Origin: Isoperla grammatica
Lineage: Eukaryota; Arthropoda; Insecta; Plecoptera; Perlodidae
Direction of reading: 5' to 3'
Assembly: GCA_945910005.1 (NCBI GenBank)
Contig: OX246741.1
Location: 46,231,112 to 46,295,111 of the forward strand
Length of the DNA: 64,000 nt
Made by a program: the position numbers and the translations under genes. Below the pieces are notes generated by a model. That model worked only from the letters and a program-made list of their open reading frames with translations. It was not told where the DNA came from and did no database searches. Shown in pieces: positions 33,501-39,186 of the stretch. Every line of letters starts with the position of its first letter. Positions within the stretch are counted from its first letter, which is position 1.

Positions 33501-34907
33501 AAATATTCATGTATGTATAATGAGTACCACCGTGGCACACATAAATATATAGATAGATAGATAGATAGATAATGGTCTTTATTGAAGGCGGGATTAAGGC
33601 CGGCAAGGCCTTATCTTCCATCCAACCTTTTAACAAATAAAACATTTTATACAGATAATACACAATAGACAGTAGTACAATAATATTAATATAGTTGTCC
33701 CAAGACTACCTTACCCATGCTTTCGTCACAGGCGACTGATTCGTAGCCAATCAGCGACCGGTGTTGGCGCTGGTGTGTCTCGGGCGGTTCGCCGGTTGGC
33801 TACGACTGCCCCGGATGTGACCAAGCAGGTGTAAAGTAATCTTGGGTCCACTATAATATAGGGATTAGTGTACGAACATTTAACTAAACTTATCGATACT
33901 TATACTGAAATACAAAATCATAATGAAAAATGAAAAATTAATTGCAATTAAGGTTAACCATTCATTCGGAAACTGCATTGTAATTTCAGAACAAACATGA
34001 ATAACATGATCAAACTAAGCTAACTTTACAGCATTTCATAGATCGGAGACCAAGATTTTATATTAATAATACGTATCTAGATATTGTGTTAACAATAAAA
34101 ATTCTTTCGCTCGCGTTCACTTTCTGTTTACCAGGCTATTCTACGGGTTCTGCTTTATGTTTGGCTCTTATATTTAGGCAAATTGGCAAATATGTCGATA
34201 TAATCGATGAGTGTGTGACGTATGAAGATGAAGCCAATAAGAGAAGACATCCTTGCCCAAGCCAAGACTCTCCCTGGGTCGCAGGGGCGCCTAATCGACC
34301 ACTACTACTAGGCCGGTGTGTTACAAGTGACTGTTGGGGGGGGGGGGGGGGGGGGAGGGGGGGAGAATTTAGGTACGGTATTAAATGAACTTTGGATAAT
34401 CATTTAGTTGGCTATTACTTGTTTTCGTCATGGCAACAACCAATAGGATGTCTAAATAGCCTGGATGAAATAAGAAGGTAATTATGGAGAGTAATGTTAC
34501 ACTGTTTGTACTTATATTAGAAAAAAAGTTCACCGAAAACTTATTGTTTATTGAATTATGGATGAAATGCCACTACTTATTAACAATTCTACCACTTTTT
34601 CGTATTCGAAACGATTTGATAACTATATTAATTTGACCGCCAAAGTTTCCTCTATATTTCCATTTCGCCACCATTTCAAACATCTTCTTGACTGCAGAGA
34701 TTCATCGCAAACCAATAAGTTGCAAACATCAAATGAGGGTGATTGTGTAATAATGTATCTGATCCATAGGATTCATATAATAATTTGAAGGAGTTATTCA
34801 TTTTTAGTTTTACATATTTTAATCATATACAACAAGTTCATAATTCAGGCTTAAGTCTTACCTGATGCGATGACAAAGAAGATGAGGTTAATCCTTGTTT
34901 TGAACAT
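21236..34907 (-). CDS. Secreted trypsin-like serine protease, six exons
   Basis: The six exons, in transcript order, are 34907-34862, 32574-32395, 28601-28441, 27795-27655, 25805-25623 and 21556-21236. They total 1032 nt and encode 343 residues. Every intron has GT/AG ends and phases match (1, 1, 0, 0, 0). Residues 1-16 form a signal peptide, and activation cleavage is expected at NR32/IVGG. The triad is His74 (AAHC), Asp124 (NDIA) and Ser240 (GDSGGP). Asp234, six residues before the serine, together with glycines in SWGQGC and PGV, predicts cleavage after Arg or Lys. Cysteines fit the usual four disulfides of the S1A family. Catalytic homology ends near residue 284 (PWIEKVTG). A tail of about 59 residues follows, rich in Pro, Lys, Arg and Ser and ending in a hydrophobic run, unusual for a digestive trypsin and possibly a membrane or GPI-anchor signal (inference). 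Intron 5 carries the 87-bp exon-derived minisatellite. Confidence 0.88.
21557..23693 (-). repeat. 87-bp minisatellite of splice acceptor plus GDSGGP exon start (array A)
   Basis: About 24 tandem units lie inside intron 5 and touch exon 6. Read on the minus strand, a unit is 33 nt of intron end (with aactaag, then ggctgtgtgtctgtgcag) followed by 54 nt matching the first 18 codons of exon 6. Each unit then reads RGN and a TAA stop. The period is 87 bp (29 codons), so frame is kept between units. Two 59-bp short units start at 22686 and 23006. Most units contain TGACGTCA. The last unit is truncated (gctagcacagac) and abuts an inverted-repeat element at 23692. Confidence 0.95.
23692..23935. mobile_element. 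Foldback MITE abutting array A
   Basis: The 24 bases from 23692 (agttcaattcatttgttcc and on) are exactly reverse-complemented at 23867-23890. The interior is also self-complementary in part (taatcacggccctct against agagccgtgatta). On the right the element continues outward with ctgatggacaaacaatcagctgtcaaaat, as in the related copies below. On the left this outer part is missing, replaced by the 87-bp array. The junction shares agttc with the array unit. Confidence 0.8.
24770..25245. mobile_element. Second copy of the foldback MITE family
   Basis: The left end contains tttgacagcttttgtttg, tccatcgattcaattcattt and gtttcatt near 24776-24820. The right end holds the reverse complement (aatggaacaaatgaaacg, aatcgatggacaaac, aatctgtcaaacaataaa) near 25188-25240. 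The inverted ends are about 50 bp. The interior has no coding capacity. Confidence 0.75.
25370..25600. mobile_element. Partial third copy of the foldback MITE family
   Basis: The segment starts ttattattttgacagctcgt then tgtttgtccataagttcgat. It continues with gtgacgtcagttgcaagttc and agagggccgtgattagttct, both also found (inverted or direct) in the element at 23692-23935. No right inverted end was found. Confidence 0.6.
25623..25805 (-). CDS. Protease exon 5 (specificity-pocket Asp)
   Basis: The acceptor is cttatttccag before 25805 and the donor is a perfect GTAAGT (25622-25617). The exon is 61 codons, phase 0 at both ends. It encodes [15 protein letters not shown] and [14 protein letters not shown]. 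The aspartate in GGKDGC is the expected base of the trypsin specificity pocket. The last residue V joins directly to GDSGGP of exon 6. Confidence 0.9.
25806..27654 (-). other. Intron 4 of the protease gene
   Basis: The intron is 1849 bp and AT-rich with GT/AG ends. No further exon or clear repeat is seen. Around 27340-27480 there is a locally GC-richer patch (cccgtcaagccgtttgacc and on) of unknown origin. Confidence 0.75.
27655..27795 (-). CDS. Protease exon 4 (GWG segment)
   Basis: The acceptor is atgtactattgtag before 27795 and the donor is GTGAGT (27654-27649). The exon is exactly 47 codons, phase 0 at both ends. It encodes [10 protein letters not shown], a threonine- and asparagine-rich loop, and [12 protein letters not shown]. 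The GWG motif and its preceding cysteine are S1A hallmarks, and that cysteine normally pairs with the one in LMC of exon 6. Confidence 0.87.
28441..28601 (-). CDS. Protease exon 3 (catalytic Asp)
   Basis: The acceptor is ttttgtcgtagag before 28601. The encoded segment includes [15 protein letters not shown] and [10 protein letters not shown], the expected S1A strands, then TNDIAVIL with the catalytic aspartate. The donor is a consensus GTAAGT (28440-28435), phase 0. The exon is too short and lacks an ATG in frame near its start, so simple ORF scanning misses it. Confidence 0.85.
28602..32394 (-). other. Intron 2 of the protease gene
   Basis: The intron is 3793 bp. It carries the 15-bp-TIR element at 29931-30908. 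The rest is AT-rich. A GC-rich patch lies near 28855-28925 (gcgcggtagcgcgccgggcc), where a remnant of a tRNA-like SINE head is possible but not supported. Another lies near 31615-31735. No additional exon was found. Confidence 0.7.
29931..30908. mobile_element. Non-autonomous DNA transposon with hAT-like ends
   Basis: A perfect 15-bp terminal inverted repeat, CAGTGGCGGCTCGTG, lies at 29931-29945 and is reverse-complemented at 30894-30908. Beyond it the ends still share ccagcacccccT-like words. CAGTGGCGG ends are typical of hAT-type elements (recall). The expected 8-bp target duplication is not seen (cgcacagg against gatgatat). The interior has no transposase, only short unrelated open frames. 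Confidence 0.75.
32395..32574 (-). CDS. Protease exon 2 (propeptide and catalytic His)
   Basis: The acceptor is ttttctttgtttag before 32574. The exon encodes the rest of the propeptide, the activation site NR/IVGG, the [13 protein letters not shown] strand and the catalytic AAHC. The donor GTGTGAGG at 32394 was chosen because it leaves phase 1, matching exon 3 and giving C-D-T-W. GTGAGG three bases further on would leave phase 0 and does not fit exon 3. Confidence 0.85.
33060..33140 (+). mobile_element. Retroposon 3' end with (TTA)n tail
   Basis: ggctgcagacaccgaataaa followed by ggttgttattattattatc is a typical non-LTR or SINE 3' terminus: a polyadenylation-like AATAAA then a short simple-repeat tail. 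The body upstream is too short or diverged to classify. Confidence 0.5.
33548..33660 (-). mobile_element. Retroposon 3' end with (ATCT)n tail
   Basis: On the minus strand the sequence reads ggatggaagataaggccttg, ccggccttaatcccgccttc, then AATAAAGACCATT and an (ATCT)n tail (plus-strand tagatagatagatagata at 33551-33571). This is a LINE or SINE end, 5'-truncated. Confidence 0.6.
33690..33855. mobile_element. Foldback element with imperfect inverted halves
   Basis: The left end tatagttgtcccaagactac matches the reverse complement of the right end (tatagtggacccaagattac) with few mismatches. Inner parts also pair (cgtagccaa with ttggctacg, and gtcaca with tgtgac). The total is about 166 bp, with TA-rich flanks. 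No coding capacity. Confidence 0.6.
34334..34362 (+). repeat. G-rich homopolymer tract
   Basis: An unbroken G run of about 20 bases is followed by aggggggg. It can form a G-quadruplex and is prone to sequencing length error. Confidence 0.8.
34862..34907 (-). CDS. Protease exon 1 (signal peptide)
   Basis: The ATG at 34907-34905 opens [15 protein letters not shown], a short basic start then a hydrophobic core, as in a signal peptide. The donor is G followed by GTAAGA (34861-34856), phase 1. Joined to exon 2 it completes a valine codon. The start was chosen because it gives a signal peptide and lies 43 nt below a TATA box. Confidence 0.82.
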
Positions 34908-34949
34908 GATTCCAATAAGGAATTAATATTGTTAGTTGAGTAAATATTG

Positions 34950-34955
34950 TATATA
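34950..34955 (-). promoter_or_regulatory. TATA box of the protease gene
   Basis: ATTATATAC on the minus strand lies 43 nt upstream of the chosen ATG. A start site about 30 nt below it would leave a 5' UTR of roughly 15 nt, a short leader of the kind common in secreted trypsin genes. Confidence 0.5.
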
Positions 34956-35138
34956 ATGTCACAATTTAGAACATGTATTCAGAAAACATTCATTATATCA
35001 CAACACTTTCGAAAGGTGTCGTTTCTATGGATTAAAAAAACATTTTTGTGTTATCTCAACAGTGGTAAATATGAATTTAAAACATATTGTTCCCACATTA
35101 TTTGTTAATCTTCTGCGAAAATCATTTGAAAAATGCTA

Positions 35139-36092
35139 CTAGCTAACTAGCTATTTAAGTGGCAGGACTCAATCGGTCGTCATGGAATGGGTAAAATCAA
35201 CACCTTTACCAGTGACCTCTGGGGAGCCTCTGGGGTCAATATTAGGAACCTTGTTTTTTGTGTTATTTATAAATAACATCACGACCATTTTACAATTTTC
35301 TAAGTGTATTATGTACGCAGACGATTTAAAGTTAAGCTTACATGTAAAATCAATTTTAGACTGCGTGCACTTGCAAGCCGACTTATATGCACTTGCCAAG
35401 TGGTGTAGTTCATGGCTACTGAAATTAAATGTGTCTAAATGCCATATCATCTCTTTTACTACGAAACGGTTAAATAACATTATTTATGATTACGTTTAAA
35501 ACGACACGCCTTTATCCAGGGTGTATAGAGTAAATGATCTCGGTGTGATTATGTAACTTCCACATTGTCATTCAATGACTATATGACAAATGTAGTTAAG
35601 AAGACAGCTTAGATGTTAGGTTTTTTGAAGCGTAATTGTTTTCACTTCTCTAACTCAACAGTACAATATGTATACTCGTCTCTTGTAGGACCTAATTTAG
35701 AGTATGCGTCAGCAATCTGGAACCCTCAATATAAAACCTGGGAGGACAATGTGGAATGGTTACAAAGGAGATATGTACATTGGATGTGTTTTAGAACTGG
35801 ATTGACGTTTCACAGAAAAGATTATACAAGATTGTGCACTCAATTTAAAATGTCTACTCTTTCGTGTAGGAGGAAAATTGCTGATTTGTTGCTTTTACAC
35901 AAAATTATAAACAATAATATTGACTGTGGTGAACTTTTATCGAGAATTAATTTTAATGTGCCGCCGCGAAGGTCAAGACACACACATTTATTTCGTACAA
36001 GTAAATGCAGGACCAATGTTTCAAAGTTTTCCATTTGAAATAGATAACAAAATTCCAACAATAACTTGCCGCCTTCTATTGACATTGATTTA
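35139..36092 (+). pseudogene. Decayed non-LTR reverse transcriptase fragment
   Basis: Two open pieces (35182-35499 and 35613-36038) encode successive parts of a LINE reverse transcriptase. The first shows SYLSGRTQSV, a degenerate PQG region (SGEPLGSILG), FINN and the catalytic YADD, then WCSSWLLKLNVSKC. Coding similarity continues past a stop (VNDLGVIM). After a frameshift it resumes as LGFLKRN, LEYASAIWNP and the downstream thumb region. Stops and at least one frameshift make it inactive. It is truncated at 5' and interrupted at about 36093 by the Jockey-like LINE. It is older than that insertion. Confidence 0.8.
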
Positions 36093-36096
36093 GGTC

Positions 36097-36990
36097 GCGA
36101 GTGCGACCGAACACCGGCCGAGAGCTGAGAAGCACGAGGGCTGCAAGACAGATCGAGCCCCCTCAGCAAACACTGAACACCGCGCCGCCGAGATCTAACA
36201 AGGCAGGTCGAGAGAAACAGCGAATGAGCGACGCCGACTCTCCGCGAGTGCGACCGAACACCGGCCGAGAGCTGAGAAGCACGAGGACCGTGAGACCACA
36301 GTATAAGGAGGATACAGTAGCGAAGGCGCTATGCCGGGCACAGCAGACGACTTGCGGCACGGAAGCGGGTGGCGTTCGTAGCGGTGGGTTAGACCAAACT
36401 CAACGAGACCATGGACGAAACCTCCGGGGAGGGGGAGAGGGATACCTCCTCGCCACCCCTCGCCACACTCCTCGCCTACAATATGAGCTAACTCGGATAA
36501 CTCGCCGCCAGGGCGACCGTAGCTGCGCGCGCAGGGGTTTGCCGATGGAATCTCTCCCAAGTTTCGCTACTGTATCCTCCTTATACTGTGGTGAGACTGA
36601 CAAAGCCGCCTCAGCAAGCGCTGAACGAACTGACAAGACGAGACGGGAGGAGCAGCGAGCGAACGACGCCGACTCTCCCCGAGTGCGAACGACCACCGGC
36701 CGAGAGCTGAGAGGCGCGACGGCCGCATGACCGAGAGAGCCTTCTCGGCAAGCGCTGAACACCGCGCCGCCGAGTAATCACGGGACGAGACGAGAAGAAC
36801 AACGAGCGAGCGGCGCCGACTTGACCCGAGTTCGATCGACCATCGGCCGGGAGCTGAGAAGCGCGAGATGCCCTCGTAGACAGAGCCTCCGCAGCGAGTG
36901 CCACGATACGACCAGCGATCTCATTGGCGGAAAGGTAGCCAATGAGAAACGAGAACAGCGGTCGGTCCCCAGCCCCGTTATAAGGGCAGT
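36097..36990 (+). repeat. Four 5' monomers of the LINE, about 147 bp each
   Basis: Copies start near 36097, 36244, 36680 and 36826. Each begins gagtgcgaccgaacaccgg or a variant, followed by ccgagagctgagaagc, and most contain tcagcaagcgctgaac. The spacing is 147 bp between the first two. The second is split by the MITE at 36296-36591; removing it restores a unit of about 140 bp. Tandem 5' monomers acting as internal promoters are known in some LINEs; that role here is inference. Long open frames across this region (for example 36101-36730) are by-products of CpG-rich composition. Confidence 0.8.
36296..36591. mobile_element. MITE with 29-bp perfect TIRs and 5-bp TSD
   Basis: Bases 36296-36324 (CCACAGTATAAGGAGG and on) are perfectly reverse-complemented at 36563-36591. 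The flanking 5-bp direct repeat TGAGA lies at 36291-36295 and 36592-36596. The element is 296 bp and non-coding. It lies inside the second 5' monomer of the LINE. Superfamily is uncertain; a 5-bp duplication is seen for example in Transib-type transposons, but the start CCACAGTATA is not a clean match. Confidence 0.85.
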
Positions 36991-36999
36991 ACACACAGG

Positions 37000-37447
37000 A
37001 CAGTGCGTCACACAGCCGCTCAGACCTCGTCGCGAGCGGACGTGTTTCACGATCGCTCCCGCTTCGCCAAGCCGCGCGTTGACATTGTTCAGCGCTAGCT
37101 CCCGTTGGAGGCGGACGTGTTTGTTTTCGCGCCTGCTGTGTTCGGCCGGCCATTCTCTGTAGGCCTACTTCGCCGCATACGAGCTGTGGGAAACAGTTAG
37201 TTGGTTTACCCTGCCAGTTGCAATCTTTTTGCCCTCCCCCACCCCCCGCTGAACGCGGTGACTCTCATTCCCTCGCCACTGCAGCTACCAACACGGGGTT
37301 CCCTTGGGGGCCCAGCTCTGTTCGAACTGCTAGCAGTGGTGCTGTCCGAGAGTACCAGTACGCTTCATCCCCTTCCACCCTTTACCCCCCCCCCCCCCCC
37401 CCACCATGGTCTTGATTTGCTAATCATTATTAGCTTCCATAGCTTCA
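37000..37447 (+). other. LINE 5' leader upstream of ORF1
   Basis: This is GC-rich sequence with a C run (37387-37402) just before ORF1. No separate gene is supported; overlapping short frames are compositional. Confidence 0.6.
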
Positions 37448-39031
37448 ATGCCACTCACAAGAAGTGAGTATAAGAAAGTAGCTAGTGAGATGGGTGTATC
37501 TGTCACAGATAATTCCAGTGAGGAGAAAAGAGAAAGAGATGTTGTTAGTGGCAGTTCGCAGAGCCCAAGAGGCAGTCAGTCCTCTTTTGAGTCAGAAGCT
37601 GAGTATGACGCTGATCAGGATGAAGAAGTAGTTGTGAAAGAAGGCCCAAAAAGAGCTGACTTCATGAAAGATAAGTCCAGCGAGGAGGGCAAGTCAGGCT
37701 TTAAGCAGGTGAAGTCAAAAAGAAAATCAACTGCTTCCCCAAAAGGAGGCAAGTCCCCAATGCCAAGTGGGAACGCTTCCAGTAATGCCAGTGTACCCGT
37801 ACCGGGTTTAGTAAATGGAGCTACAGCTTCGGGGTCAAGATTTGTCACAGCCAATAGGTTTGAGGCATTAGTAACGGACACCATGGACGGTGTGGAGCCT
37901 GAAGCAGTTGCAGACAGTCAAGCAATTGATAATAACGTTGCAGACGAGGGCAAGCGTGGGCCAAAGCCTCCGCCAATAGTTATCAGAAACATTGAAAGCT
38001 TTGATAACCTGGCCAAGGGAGCGAGAGACATATGCAAAGCCCCCTTCGAGTTCCAGGCTCGAGGCGGAACCACAAGGCTGGCGGTAAGCTCGGCGGATGA
38101 TTTTAGAGCTATGATTAGATTTCTTGATACTGCCAAGGCGGAGTATCACACTTTTACCCCAATTGGAGAAAGGGCTAGCAAACTAGTCATTCGAGGTATT
38201 GATAAAACTACCAGTGTAGAATGGGTTACTGAGGAGCTCGTGGCTCAGGGAGTCAATGATCCTGTGGTATCCCAGATGCGGAGTCAAAGAGACCCCAAGC
38301 CCCTGCTGCCACTGTTTTTAGTTAAGGTTGACCCTTCCGAAGTGAAGAAGCTCAAAGACATTAGCAGACTCTGCTTCTCACTAGTAACCTTTGATAAGTT
38401 TGTAGCTCCCGGAGGCCCCCCTCAATGCTATCGCTGTCAGAAGTTTGGGCACGTAGCGAAATTCTGCAGTAACAGTTACAAGTGCGTAAAATGCGGGGAT
38501 GGTCATGCCACAGTTGAATGCAAGAAACGCAGAGAGGACAACCCGGTTTGCGCAAACTGCAGAGGCAGCCATACCTCAAATTGGAGGGGCTGCCCGAGCT
38601 ATCAGCAAGTAAAAGCGCGTCAGTTTGGTCAGACAAGCAAGCGCAGTGCAAATGCACTAACAGAGAATAGTAATGGCAGACATGGGCAGGAGGGTCGGAG
38701 GTTTAAGGACGCCCCGCTACCCCGTACTAATGTCTGGTTTAATAGAAGTGCCCAAGGTGAGGGAAGGGTGAGGGGTAGTAGGGATGAGTTCCCCCCTTTA
38801 CGCCGTAACACGCAGATTGTCCCTGAGGTGATGGGCAGTGGCAGGCTGCGTCAGGGGACTGACAAGACGCGTAGAGGCGATGATAGGGCTTATGAACATG
38901 ACAGCGATAGCTCAACGGGGAGTAGCTCTTCGGAGGTCATTAATGTTAGTGCATCCTTGCGCGAGAAGAGGAAGCTAAGACAGCCCCCCCCCAAACAAGG
39001 AATCAAGGGCGGAGCAAGGACCGGCGAGTAG
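37448..39031 (+). CDS. LINE ORF1, gag-like RNA-binding protein (frameshifted near the end)
   Basis: The frame gives 527 residues. The N-terminal 150 residues are acidic, Ser- and Lys-rich and probably disordered. Residues about 235-300 (HTFTPIGERASKLVIRGI) match the region that precedes zinc knuckles in Jockey-type ORF1 proteins. Three CCHC knuckles follow at 327-382: CYRCQKFGHVAKFC, CVKCGDGHATVEC and CANCRGSHTSNWRGC. The product should coat the LINE RNA. The frame ends at 39031, shortly after a nine-C run (38984-38992). In the frame reached by losing one C, coding-like sequence continues to a TAA at 39201-39203, overlapping the ORF2 start by 17 nt. A C-run length change, or a sequencing error, has probably cut off the last 70 or so residues. 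Confidence 0.9.
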   Translation: MPLTRSEYKKVASEMGVSVTDNSSEEKRERDVVSGSSQSPRGSQSSFESEAEYDADQDEEVVVKEGPKRADFMKDKSSEEGKSGFKQVKSKRKSTASPKGGKSPMPSGNASSNASVPVPGLVNGATASGSRFVTANRFEALVTDTMDGVEPEAVADSQAIDNNVADEGKRGPKPPPIVIRNIESFDNLAKGARDICKAPFEFQARGGTTRLAVSSADDFRAMIRFLDTAKAEYHTFTPIGERASKLVIRGIDKTTSVEWVTEELVAQGVNDPVVSQMRSQRDPKPLLPLFLVKVDPSEVKKLKDISRLCFSLVTFDKFVAPGGPPQCYRCQKFGHVAKFCSNSYKCVKCGDGHATVECKKRREDNPVCANCRGSHTSNWRGCPSYQQVKARQFGQTSKRSANALTENSNGRHGQEGRRFKDAPLPRTNVWFNRSAQGEGRVRGSRDEFPPLRRNTQIVPEVMGSGRLRQGTDKTRRGDDRAYEHDSDSSTGSSSSEVINVSASLREKRKLRQPPPKQGIKGGARTGE

Positions 39032-39186
39032 TGTATCCAGTGAGCAATTTGACACTGATTCAGTCAAGACATGGGCAGATAAACTGCTGAAAGCTCTGTG
39101 TGAGGCTGAAAACAATAAAGATAGATTAGAAATAATCATGTCTATGGCCATGCCCATTTTCCTAGTTCGGTCCTGCAACAACCAAC

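Larger units (their letters stand above)
32575..34861 (-). other. Intron 1 of the protease gene
   Basis: The intron is 2287 bp. It contains two LINE/SINE 3' tails (33040-33140 and 33548-33650), a foldback element (33690-33855) and a G-rich tract (34334-34362). No extra exon was seen. Confidence 0.7.

Noticed and set aside
36101..36730. 209-codon plus-strand frame and several overlapping minus frames up to 180 codons (36195-37153)
   Set aside because: They lie in the CpG-rich LINE 5' monomers, cross a MITE, and occur on both strands at once. Composition, not coding, explains them.
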